Part shown: one piece after another, positions 33,957 through 42,144 of the stretch
Position numbering within the stretch: the stretch's first letter is position 1
Layout: each line of letters begins with the position of its first letter
NCBI RefSeq assembly: GCF_024734895.1
Contig: NZ_CP091430.1
Location: forward strand, 6,868,501 to 6,932,500
Source of the DNA: Paenibacillus spongiae
Lineage (GTDB): Bacteria; Bacillota; Bacilli; Paenibacillales; Paenibacillaceae
DNA length: 64,000 bases
Direction of reading: 5' to 3'
Made by a program: the position numbers and the translations under genes
The notes under the pieces: generated by a model
Seen by the model: the letters and a program-made list of their open reading frames with translations, nothing else
Databases searched by the model: none
What the model was told of the DNA's origin: nothing

Positions 33957-34790
33957 ATGGACAACATCTCGATAGGACGAATGGCCGAGCTTTGCCAGAC
34001 AACCGTTCAAACGCTGCGGCATTATGACCGGATCGGCTTGCTGAAGCCGGAATACGTTGACGAGTATTCAGGCTACCGGTACTACTCGATCGGCCAATGC
34101 GCCCGCTTGGATATGATCATGTATATGAAGTATTTGGGCATCTCCCTCGATACGATCAAAGAACGGCTCGATTCGGACAACATCGATATTGTTTCCGGCT
34201 TGCTGCAGCAGCAGGCCGATCTTATCGACAGCAAGCTGAAGCAGCTGCATCATATGAAGAAAGCGGTCCAACTTAGCATCAAAAATTACAACACGGTGCT
34301 GAACGCGCAGCCAAACGGGCAAATTGATATCCAGCGAATAGCTGAGCGGAAGATGTTTGTGTACAACGGCAAGCTCGATATCTACAGCCATACATTGGAC
34401 GTATTCGAATATATACTCCGGGAACTGCGTAAGCACGCAAGCGTCCGTCATTTGCCGATGGCTTATTTCTGCAATGTCGGGTCGCTGATCCGGCAAGAGG
34501 CGCTTTTGCGGCAATCGTTCGTATCCACGGATCTCTTCGTGTTCGTGGATAACGATTTTCCCGATTCGGAAGGAATCGAGACGATTCCGGAGGGCGAATA
34601 TGCATGCACATACTGCAGCGACTTCTTCAGCGAGCGGGATTATGCGGCCAAGCTGAGAGACTATATTATGGAGAATGGTTATGAAATTGCGGGCGATTAT
34701 ATTTGCGAAGTGATCGCGGATATGCAGATCATTCCGCAGCAGCAGCGAAAGATGTTTATGAGATTGCAAATTCCGATACGCAGGGCTTGA
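33957..34790 (+). CDS. MerR-family transcriptional regulator with effector domain
   Basis: 277 residues from the ATG at 33957. The N-terminal winged helix (ISIGRMAELCQTTVQTLRHY, then GLLKPEYVDEYSGYRYY) is followed by a dimerising coiled coil (about 85-120) and a ~150-residue C-terminal domain of GyrI/BmrR-like character. That arrangement fits multidrug-type MerR regulators that sense lipophilic or cationic compounds. AAGGG lies upstream at a long distance, so the start is less certain. A MerR-type promoter overlaps its stop codon and points into the next gene, so that gene is its likely target. Confidence 0.88.
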   Translation: MDNISIGRMAELCQTTVQTLRHYDRIGLLKPEYVDEYSGYRYYSIGQCARLDMIMYMKYLGISLDTIKERLDSDNIDIVSGLLQQQADLIDSKLKQLHHMKKAVQLSIKNYNTVLNAQPNGQIDIQRIAERKMFVYNGKLDIYSHTLDVFEYILRELRKHASVRHLPMAYFCNVGSLIRQEALLRQSFVSTDLFVFVDNDFPDSEGIETIPEGEYACTYCSDFFSERDYAAKLRDYIMENGYEIAGDYICEVIADMQIIPQQQRKMFMRLQIPIRRA

Positions 34791-34817
34791 CTCTATTCTT
34801 ACAATAGAGTCTATCCT
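34787..34817 (+). promoter_or_regulatory. MerR-type promoter with 19-base spacer and operator dyad
   Basis: TTGACT (34787-34792) and TATCCT (34812-34817) are 19 bases apart. The spacer is filled by the inverted repeat GACTCTATT-CTTAC-AATAGAGTC (34789-34811). This over-long spacer with a central dyad is the hallmark of promoters that MerR proteins untwist to activate. The -35 overlaps the merR-type stop codon TGA. Confidence 0.85.
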
Positions 34818-34887
34818 AGAGGCATGAGGAGCTCCTAACGTATCAAATCCTATTTTGTGAAAAAAAGAACAACTAGGAGGTAACGCT

Positions 34888-35913
34888 ATGTTGGAGAAAG
34901 TGAGAGTCATTCAATACGGTTGCGGTAAAATGGGGATCTACTTCTTGCGCTATTTGGTTGAGAAAGGCGCGGAAATTGTAGGGGCTATCGATGCCAACCC
35001 GCAAATTGTCGGTAAAGACGCAGGAGAAATCGCCGGACTGCCGATGAAGCTGAACGTGCCCGTTCGCTCCGATGCCGAGGCGGTGTTCCAGGAATGCGAC
35101 GCCGACGTCTGCATCATCGCCACGACGAGCTTGATGTCGGATACGTACAACGCGTTTGAACTGGCCGCCAAACACGGCATTAATGCGATCAGCACCTGTG
35201 AAGAAGCGCTCTATCCTTGGACGACTTCACCGGCGCTGACGAACCGGCTGGACGCGCTTGCCAAGCAGAACGGCTGCACATTGACCGGATCGGGCTATCA
35301 AGACGTCTTCTGGGGCAATCTGATTACCGCACTGGCCGGCGCCACTCACCGGATCGACCGGATTGAAGGCAGATCGAGCTATAACGTCGAGGAATACGGC
35401 ATTGCCCTAGCCCAAGTCCATGGAGCAGGTTTGACACAAGCGGAATTCGAAGAGCAGATTGCCCATAACGACGCTCTCCCTTCGTTCATGTGGAACGCCA
35501 ACGAGTGGTTATGTTCGCAGTTCGGCTGGACGATCCGCTCGACCGAGCAGAAGCTGGTGCCGACGACGCACGACAAGGACCTGCATTCGACGACGCTGGG
35601 CAAGACGATTCCTGCCGGCGATGCGACGGGCATGACGGCCATCGTGACGACGGTTACGCAGCAAGGGCCTGTCATCGTGACGGAATGTAAAGGCAAAGTA
35701 TATGCGGAAGGCGAAGTCGACCGCAATGACTGGACGATCAAAGGCGAGCCGGATACGGAGCTGAAAATTGCGCGTCCCGCTACGGTTGAGCTGACCTGCG
35801 CGACGGTCGTCAACCGCATCCCGGATCTGCTGAAGGCACCTGCCGGCTTCCATACAACCGAGAAGATGGCGCCGGCCCGCTACCGGACGTACCCGCTTCA
35901 CTATTACGTGTAA
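34888..35913 (+). CDS. Dihydrodipicolinate-reductase-like NAD(P) oxidoreductase
   Basis: 341 residues with an N-terminal Rossmann fold (VIQYGCGKMGIYFLRYL, then EIVGAIDANPQIVGKD) and a substrate domain related to 2,4-diaminopentanoate dehydrogenase/DapB-like proteins, which act on amino ketones or imines. AGGAGG precedes the ATG by seven bases. It is longer than true DapB (about 265) and lacks its neighbours, so lysine synthesis is unlikely. Expression should depend on the adjacent MerR regulator through the promoter at 34787. The substrate is unknown. Confidence 0.82.
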   Translation: MLEKVRVIQYGCGKMGIYFLRYLVEKGAEIVGAIDANPQIVGKDAGEIAGLPMKLNVPVRSDAEAVFQECDADVCIIATTSLMSDTYNAFELAAKHGINAISTCEEALYPWTTSPALTNRLDALAKQNGCTLTGSGYQDVFWGNLITALAGATHRIDRIEGRSSYNVEEYGIALAQVHGAGLTQAEFEEQIAHNDALPSFMWNANEWLCSQFGWTIRSTEQKLVPTTHDKDLHSTTLGKTIPAGDATGMTAIVTTVTQQGPVIVTECKGKVYAEGEVDRNDWTIKGEPDTELKIARPATVELTCATVVNRIPDLLKAPAGFHTTEKMAPARYRTYPLHYYV

Positions 35914-36028
35914 GCCGGCAAGTAATGCTATATTAGCGGATCATGCATCGATCCTCTGTATCAAGGCTCAAGAGGCGAACGCTATCACTTCTATAGAATG
36001 ATTCCGCCATTTATGTAGCGATACTCAA

Positions 36029-36062
36029 AAGCCCGGCCCCGATTTCCTTCGGGGCCGGGCTT
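36029..36062. terminator. Bidirectional terminator between convergent genes
   Basis: AAGCCCGGCCCCGA (36029-36042) pairs with TCGGGGCCGGGCTT (36049-36062), flanked by AAAA and TTTC. It separates the plus-strand oxidoreductase from the minus-strand mannanase. Confidence 0.85.
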
Positions 36063-36086
36063 TCATGATTTACACGCCTCAGACGA

Positions 36087-37517
36087 TCATTTATTTTTAT
36101 ATTTCTTCCAATCCGGCAGTTCGTCTAATGTAAGGACATAAGGATGGTTGTAGACCTTGGTCAAATGCTCGCGGCTGTTCTGAATGCCGTCATTGATAAA
36201 TTGTCCTCCCCATGTGACAAACCAGCTCCAATGGGCATGATAGACCTGCAGCAAGTCCGGGTCCGGAATCGGACCGTTCTCGGTAAGCGCAGCCATCTTG
36301 CGATCCTGTACCAACGCCTTCAAATTATCGTAACGATTGCTTATCGGACTGTAATCCCTTGCCTGCGGGTAGCTGTCAACGCTGATAATGTCGACAACAT
36401 CGTCACCCGGATACCATTCCGGTTTCTCCGAGTTCCAGACCCATATTAGATTGCCCAGCTTATGATGATTCGTAAGGCGATCGTACATAAGCCGGTACAG
36501 CTTTTTGGCCGGTTCCGGCCCTTTGGCGCCCCACCAGAACCAACCGCCCTCCGCTTCATGCAGCGGTCTCCAGAGGACGGGAACCTTCGCCTTCTCCAGG
36601 CGTTTGAGCTGGACGGCGATTGCATCGATGTCTCTTACTAACAATTGATAGTCCTCAGACTGGGGATTATCCATCGCATACCGGACATCGAACGTTGTCG
36701 CATCCGTATAGAATCCTCTCCACCACTCTTTTCCGGGCTGGTCGATAAGTCCTTTCGGCGCATTCCAATGCCAGGCAAAGGTTACGATTCCGCCTTGTTC
36801 ATCCCACTTTAGCGCGTTCTCAATTTCGGTCGAAGCAGTGCCGTATTCGACTCGCGACGGAGAATAACCCATCATATCCAGCCCCAGAACAGCGGGCTTC
36901 TTCCCAATATTCGCATACACCCATTCCGCATCGGCTAGGTTTTGTTGGCCCGATAAAATATGGTTGCCGTATTCCGCCCTCAAGAAAGCGTAAAGGGCCT
37001 CGGTCTCCTTCATCGATTTTCTCGTAACAAGCGACTTGCCGATCATATGCGGTGGCGGCGACGGCGCTTCCTCAATCGTTATGGCGTCAATTTCATACCA
37101 ACCCCAGTTATTCACAATACCAATCGTGTTGCTGCCTGCATTCAATAAGATTTTGCCGCCGGACGCATCGGCAAAGCCCACAGAACCCTTCAGCGTCAGC
37201 TCGCCGGCTGGCATTCCGTTCAGGACCAAACTCGTATTTTTATCTCCGAAGGGTGAATGATAACGGACGGTCAACTCGTATAATGCGGTTGCCGGCGCGT
37301 TGACCGTGATCGTAACGGAATCGGTCTCGCTGTCGAATCCGGTTACGTACCCCGTACCGGAATACCCCGCAGTAGCTGTGGCGGCCGTTACGCCGGACAG
37401 CACGCCGTCTTCCGCTTCATAAGTAACGGGAGCCGCTCCCGTATGCACCGACAAAGCAGGGAACAGGGCCGCTGCAAGCGAGGCAATGAGGAGCAGATGG
37501 CATAATTTCTTTTTCAT
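36087..37517 (-). CDS. Secreted beta-mannanase, GH26, with N-terminal CBM35-like module
   Basis: A 476-residue exported enzyme hydrolysing internal beta-1,4-mannosidic bonds. The signal peptide is cut near HTGA. A carbohydrate-binding beta-sandwich of CBM35/6 type (YEAEDGVLSG to WYEIDAITIEE, about 33-150) precedes the GH26 barrel (about 165-470). The acid/base is E321 in WRPLHEAEGGWFWWG and the nucleophile E413 in ALTENGPIPDP; ILSGQQN and FAWHWNAP are also typical. It lies 107 bases after a GxGYxYP protein gene on the same strand, which suggests cotranscription and shared substrate. Confidence 0.93.
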   Translation of the reverse strand: MKKKLCHLLLIASLAAALFPALSVHTGAAPVTYEAEDGVLSGVTAATATAGYSGTGYVTGFDSETDSVTITVNAPATALYELTVRYHSPFGDKNTSLVLNGMPAGELTLKGSVGFADASGGKILLNAGSNTIGIVNNWGWYEIDAITIEEAPSPPPHMIGKSLVTRKSMKETEALYAFLRAEYGNHILSGQQNLADAEWVYANIGKKPAVLGLDMMGYSPSRVEYGTASTEIENALKWDEQGGIVTFAWHWNAPKGLIDQPGKEWWRGFYTDATTFDVRYAMDNPQSEDYQLLVRDIDAIAVQLKRLEKAKVPVLWRPLHEAEGGWFWWGAKGPEPAKKLYRLMYDRLTNHHKLGNLIWVWNSEKPEWYPGDDVVDIISVDSYPQARDYSPISNRYDNLKALVQDRKMAALTENGPIPDPDLLQVYHAHWSWFVTWGGQFINDGIQNSREHLTKVYNHPYVLTLDELPDWKKYKNK

Positions 37518-37624
37518 TTTGTCATCCTCCTAACATCTCTTTGGAAGCCTCTCGGGAATGCAAGCCATCGACCTGCGGATCGCGAGATTCCGCGAGAGCC
37601 ATCCTTGTTCATCCGCTGCCAGCG

Positions 37625-40600
37625 CTACTTGCCGATCGTAATATCGTCGATATACCCTTTGTAGTCCCCCGTGCCCGGACCGGTATCGAAGCCGACCAGA
37701 ATACGGTCGATCGTTTTGCCGTTCAACCATTGCCCGATATTGCTCCGGACATAATTCCACTTGCCGATGCTCCCGCGCGGGGTACTGGGATGCATGCGGA
37801 TGCCGTTCTGATCGACGGCGCCGCTGTCTCTGAGCGTACTGCCGTCCGTGAAGATCAAATCCACCATGACATGGCGGCCAAGGTCCTGCTCGGGATAAAA
37901 CCAATAGCTAAGCTTGGTCGTTGCATCTACCGGAATATCCACATCGAATACTCTGAAATACGCGAACGATGCCGAGCTGCTGTTGTCTCGACCGGCGTAT
38001 CTGAACGCTGAGTTTCCGCCCAGCGACTGCTCCCCACTCCGCGGAGATCCTTCCGGAGAGGCGGTCCCGCCGTATCCCGTCACATTTAACCGACCTGCGG
38101 CCGGATCGATCGAATCGAGCCAATCCGGCTCGGTTTCCCCCGGCTCGAAGCCGGAGTAGAAGAGCGAATCGCCCGACTTCGTCGTTAACGTAAGCTGCCA
38201 TAAGCTGGCCCCCCGGGCATTATCGCCCGCACCGTCGCTAATTTTCAAATAGACGGTCTTGGACGGATTATTCTGAAGAAGCGGCGTTAGATCGAGCGAT
38301 ACGATGCCTCTATCTGCATTTTCACCCGCTTCCTTCAGCGGTGTCCAAGTCGCATTGTCGCTGGAGCCGCTAACGACGTAATCATGAGCGATATCGAGCC
38401 GTACGGAGCCTCCGGTCACATGATCGGCCATATCGAATTTATAGGTGAAGCTGCCCGTCTGACCGGTAACGCGGTGATCGTTCTCGATGCTGCTGCCGTT
38501 GTTTTCCGTCAGGTATAGCCATTCGTCCGCCGAGCCGTTCGTATCGAAGGTGGCTTCGGTAATGTTGACGGACGTGGATAAAGTCACATGGTACAGGCTC
38601 GGCCCCCAACCGTCATTCGTGGAGCCGTCGTTAAATTTCAGGTACACGGTCTTGGTCGGATTATCTACAAGCAGCGGTGAAATATCCAATTTGACCATCC
38701 CGCGCGGTGCCCTGCCATCCGCCGTGGCAAGCGTCGTCCATGTTTCACCGTCTTTCGAGCCGCTGATCACGTAATGATTCTCGATGTCCAAAATCACGGT
38801 CGCGTTATTCACATCGTCCGCCAAGTCGAATTCATACGACCAGCTGGAATGTCCGTCTGCGAAACGGTGGTTCACGTCTATGGAGCTGCCGTTGTTTTGA
38901 TACAGGTAGGCCAGCTCTTCCACATTGCCGGCGGTGTTGAAGTCGGCTCCGAGAATGTCGGTGTTCTTGTTCGCCATGACCGATTCCCGGTAGAAGCGGT
39001 AATAGGTGTACGGATCGACCACTTCAAGATTCAGCTCCGGATGAGCCGCCTGAAGCTGACGAACCCCTTGAACCAGCTTGTCGGGATCGGCCAGAATCGT
39101 ACGGAAAAACCAGAACTTCTGGCTTGGATTGCCGTTAAGATGGCGATATAGGCCCTCTTCGACCTTGTTAGCGTCGGCTGGCGAATGCCCGTTGATCATA
39201 TCGATCACTTTAATGAAAGGAGTAGTGCCTACGAACGGCTGCTCCGGCCCGCTGTTGATCCCGACGCCGTCCGGAGCAAAGTGAACATATTCCTTCTGCA
39301 GCCAAGCAGGCAGATTGGGCGAAAAATCGGTGATGACAAAGCCGGCAATGCTTAGATCAAATTGCTGAAACTGCTGTTTGTTATATTCACGCCATTGCGA
39401 CAAATATTCGGACGGCAGACGGATCGCGTTCAAATAACCGGCGCCGTTATCGCCCGAAATGAAATAATCGTTGCCCGTCGCACTCCCATATAAGTAATTG
39501 TAGACATGCGGCGCCCGCTTCGACAGATTCGGAACGACCGCCCAGCCGAGCGGCATCTCGCCCCTTCCCGGATTATCCCACAGAGCGGGCAGAATGGCGG
39601 AGGACCAAGCGGCGGAATCAAAATCCCCCATATAAAAGGCGACGTATGTTTTGGTAGGATCGAACTCCTTCCCGTTATCCCCTTTATCGTTGGACTGCTT
39701 CAGCGTATTCAGCGGGATATGCCTGAACACCGATGCATTCGCATAACCCATCAAGCCCGGAGCGTCGGCATCCAGCTGCGCATAATATTCCGATATCAGA
39801 TCGACCATTCCCCATTCCGCATTTATCGGATGAGGCTGGCTCGGATCCGCTTGGTCGGAATATTTGATATGCCAGGCGCTGAATCCCCCGACCGTAATGA
39901 CGTCCGTCCCTGCTTTCTCGCGCAGCGAACTGAAAATTTGGTGGAACGTATCCACATCGGTGCCGACCGGCTGCGATGGATCGTCATCCGGGGCTCTGTC
40001 GGAAAGCGGGCTTAAGTCGACAAAGAACCCTTTATTAGCCGTGTAATAATCCGAATTGATGAGCATGCGGTTATACAAATCATGTTCATAGAGGAGACCG
40101 CCCTTGCTGTCCTTGCGCTTGGAATACGCATCCACGGCATAAGTAACATAGCGCGGATTCACCTTGCCCGTATCGATGTATTTGGCTTTGGCCCATAAAT
40201 ACACGTCGTTTTTCTTGCTGCCTGTAGCAGGGATGTCCGTTTCCGGAATCGTGGTGTAGCTGCCGGCAAACTTCCGTTCCAGATCAATCTCCGGAACGTT
40301 CGGCAAATTTCGTTTCAATTCCTTGTGCAGCTCTCCGCCCTTGCGGACCGGAAGATAATCCTGGACGCCGGCAATCGTCGATGCGACATTGGAAGTGGCC
40401 GGAATGCTGTCGGTCCAGAGCACCAATCCCTTGACCCGCTTGCGGAAATCCTTGAACAGGTCCTTGTAGAAACGGTCCGTAGCCACCTGAACCTGATCGT
40501 ACCGGCTCAAATACTGATTCGGGTCATCCAATTTATCGAGCCAATACTGATCTGGCTGAAAGCTTTTCGGATTCTGGATTTCATTCACCGTCTGGAAAAT

Positions 40601-40873
40601 ATAATAGATTTTGTCGCCTTTCTCGTTCCGGTTCGCAATCCCCTGCAGCGCGGCAGCCATCTTCACGAAATCGTAAGCGTATGCCGTCAGATTGTCTCCT
40701 TCATGCATGTCGGGCGTCGACTGGATCAACTCGTTCAAATTATAGATGTACAGCTTGTCGTTCTTCCCTTTCGCCTCCGCCTCCTCAGGCTGCCCTATGC
40801 GGACCAATCCGTGGCCGTAAAATACGGACAGCAATAAGCAAAGCGATACTAACGTTTTCATGCTTGTTCTCAT
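37625..40873 (-). CDS. Secreted GxGYxYP-type protein with repeated C-terminal sandwich domains
   Basis: 1082 residues from the ATG at 40873 (AAAGGATGA upstream), with a signal peptide. The N-terminal ~610 residues resemble the GxGYxYP family: LYIYNLNELIQS, a segment about ancillary rounds of GLVLWTDSIPAT, and FISGDNGAGYLNA at the motif site, where the YxYP half is changed. Two homologous ~125-residue modules follow (each with NNGSSI, HYVISGS or DYVVSGS, and NPTKTVYLKF or NPSKTVYLKI), probably galactose-binding-like sandwiches. A final ~190-residue domain ending YKGYIDDITIGK is a further binding module. The family is found with glycan-degrading genes and has no proven activity. It is followed by the GH26 gene. 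Confidence 0.78.
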   Translation of the reverse strand: MRTSMKTLVSLCLLLSVFYGHGLVRIGQPEEAEAKGKNDKLYIYNLNELIQSTPDMHEGDNLTAYAYDFVKMAAALQGIANRNEKGDKIYYIFQTVNEIQNPKSFQPDQYWLDKLDDPNQYLSRYDQVQVATDRFYKDLFKDFRKRVKGLVLWTDSIPATSNVASTIAGVQDYLPVRKGGELHKELKRNLPNVPEIDLERKFAGSYTTIPETDIPATGSKKNDVYLWAKAKYIDTGKVNPRYVTYAVDAYSKRKDSKGGLLYEHDLYNRMLINSDYYTANKGFFVDLSPLSDRAPDDDPSQPVGTDVDTFHQIFSSLREKAGTDVITVGGFSAWHIKYSDQADPSQPHPINAEWGMVDLISEYYAQLDADAPGLMGYANASVFRHIPLNTLKQSNDKGDNGKEFDPTKTYVAFYMGDFDSAAWSSAILPALWDNPGRGEMPLGWAVVPNLSKRAPHVYNYLYGSATGNDYFISGDNGAGYLNAIRLPSEYLSQWREYNKQQFQQFDLSIAGFVITDFSPNLPAWLQKEYVHFAPDGVGINSGPEQPFVGTTPFIKVIDMINGHSPADANKVEEGLYRHLNGNPSQKFWFFRTILADPDKLVQGVRQLQAAHPELNLEVVDPYTYYRFYRESVMANKNTDILGADFNTAGNVEELAYLYQNNGSSIDVNHRFADGHSSWSYEFDLADDVNNATVILDIENHYVISGSKDGETWTTLATADGRAPRGMVKLDISPLLVDNPTKTVYLKFNDGSTNDGWGPSLYHVTLSTSVNITEATFDTNGSADEWLYLTENNGSSIENDHRVTGQTGSFTYKFDMADHVTGGSVRLDIAHDYVVSGSSDNATWTPLKEAGENADRGIVSLDLTPLLQNNPSKTVYLKISDGAGDNARGASLWQLTLTTKSGDSLFYSGFEPGETEPDWLDSIDPAAGRLNVTGYGGTASPEGSPRSGEQSLGGNSAFRYAGRDNSSSASFAYFRVFDVDIPVDATTKLSYWFYPEQDLGRHVMVDLIFTDGSTLRDSGAVDQNGIRMHPSTPRGSIGKWNYVRSNIGQWLNGKTIDRILVGFDTGPGTGDYKGYIDDITIGK

Positions 40874-40962
40874 CAATGTCTCATCCTTTCTTTCATACAA
40901 GTATTATGTAGGGTGCGGTTTCTGATGGCGTCGTTTGGCATCCCCTCCTTTCCGAGGTATTA

Positions 40963-40976
40963 TTGAAGCGTTTTCA
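40963..40976 (+). promoter_or_regulatory. Weak candidate cre box upstream of GxGYxYP/GH26 operon
   Basis: TTGAAGCGTTTTCA matches 12 of 14 positions of the cre consensus, 90 bases upstream of the start at 40873. Confidence 0.3.
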
Positions 40977-41119
40977 TTATGATGTGTAGAATACATATGG
41001 ATAGTATTTCAGTTCATTAATTTATATTACACGACATATGGCGTTTGCTGGGGAAGTGTGATGTCAATGGTGCCGAACTGGAAGAGGCTTTCCTGCACTC
41101 TGAGCATTCCTAGATTTAT

Positions 41120-41329
41120 CTAATCATTCCGGATTAACAAATAAACGATGAGACCCACTAGCGGGAAAAATAACAGCCCCACTGCGACGATTATTGCGAA
41201 TTCGCTGCTCTTTCCTCTCCTGATGCTATCGCGATAAGCCCAGACGCATATGGCGATATGAAGAACGAAGAAAATGAGGATAAACAGAATTCCAACAGTA
41301 GAGATAATATGCATGCGAATCGCCCACAT
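41120..41329 (-). CDS. Small two-helix membrane protein
   Basis: 69 residues with two membrane helices (TVGILFILIFFVLHIAICVW and FAIIVAVGLLFFPLVGLIVYLL) joined by a basic loop, AYRDSIRRGKSS. The arrangement resembles small PLDc_N-like membrane proteins, but the match is too weak to name. A ribosome binding site is not obvious and the start may be the Met six codons inside. No operon partner is seen. Confidence 0.5.
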   Translation of the reverse strand: MWAIRMHIISTVGILFILIFFVLHIAICVWAYRDSIRRGKSSEFAIIVAVGLLFFPLVGLIVYLLIRND

Positions 41330-41419
41330 TTGGTTTACAACTTATACGCTGGAAGGGTCTGGAAGGTTACGCTCAAGTTGGGAGTGGTGCTGGTGGCGGA
41401 ACATATCGTAGAGAAAAGA

Positions 41420-41472
41420 AAAAGCCGAGCGAATCAGGGGAAATCGCCTGAAATCAACTCGACTTTTATTCA
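41420..41472. terminator. Bidirectional terminator
   Basis: AAAAGCCGAG pairs with CTCGACTTTT around an inner hairpin TCAGGGGAAATCGCCTGA. The T-run is on both strands. On the minus strand it lies just beyond the recombinase remnant. Confidence 0.65.
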
Positions 41473-41535
41473 GACATATGCTTAGTGCGGTGATTGTTTA
41501 TCTGTTGTTTTCGAAAGTTGGAGATCGCCTCCCAA

Positions 41536-41814
41536 TTATTCCCCTATCGGTATATTTAATCTTCCGCGATGATTCGAACAGATAAACCGCCTGCTTCTTT
41601 TTTCGGCGTGCATGGCCAGCATTTCTTTGAACGATTGAGGGAAAGGGACAATGCGACCTTGCTCCCCTTGCCCTTATTAATCCGGATTGCTCGCTTACTC
41701 GAACGCCGGTCTATAGCAGCGTCTTTTGAGATAGGCATTATCTGGCCTTTCTCCACGGAGAAATTTGGCCAGCTTCTTCGTTTTACGTTTCGGTGATATG
41801 CGCCTCTCACTCAC
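41536..41814 (-). pseudogene. Decayed tyrosine recombinase/integrase
   Basis: Pieces of an XerC/XerD-type integrase can be read in three frames. From GTG 41814 comes SERRISPKRKTKKLAKFLRG then ERPDNAYLK, a typical N-terminal segment, which then meets a stop. A second frame gives RINKGKGSK. A third gives GRIVPFPQSFKEMLAMH and ends at TAA 41536. The last two are the neighbouring strands of the catalytic domain, usually continuous as KGKGxKDRIVPFP, so a frameshift lies between them. The whole is 279 bases instead of about 900-1000, with most of the core, including the catalytic Arg/His/Tyr region, missing. A mobile element or dedicated recombinase probably once resided here. Confidence 0.65.
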
Positions 41815-42144
41815 TCGATAACACCTTCTTCCAACGGAAGGCGTTCACTCATGTTCAGCCTGAATGTATAGTAAGGGTTTACGTGCGTGACCATTTTTCT
41901 GTTTCCAAAAGATTTTCAGTGGAACTTCCAGCTCTTTATATCTAGGGTCCGAGTTTTACTTTTTAGGAGAAATGGTTACCGTCGAATCTCTCCTATGATA
42001 TAATTGGTACCGTTTACATGTTATGGTTATTATTGGACGTGTTAATTGACCACAAATGAAGAACATGGGTGGTGATAATTTCAAACTGTCGAACATACCG
42101 CAACGTAAGAACAGGTCCTAGTAGAGGTATAAGGAGGAATAATT
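41815..42144. other. Intergenic region upstream of the second GxGYxYP gene
   Basis: AT-rich sequence with no gene. It should contain the promoter of the gene at 42145. The first bases could encode a short start of the decayed recombinase (ATG at 41852, 13 codons to a stop). Confidence 0.4.

Noticed and set aside
37530..37904. Minus-strand frame overlapping the end of the first GxGYxYP gene
   Set aside because: It is a shifted-frame shadow of the C-terminal domain, rich in Arg, with no start signal.
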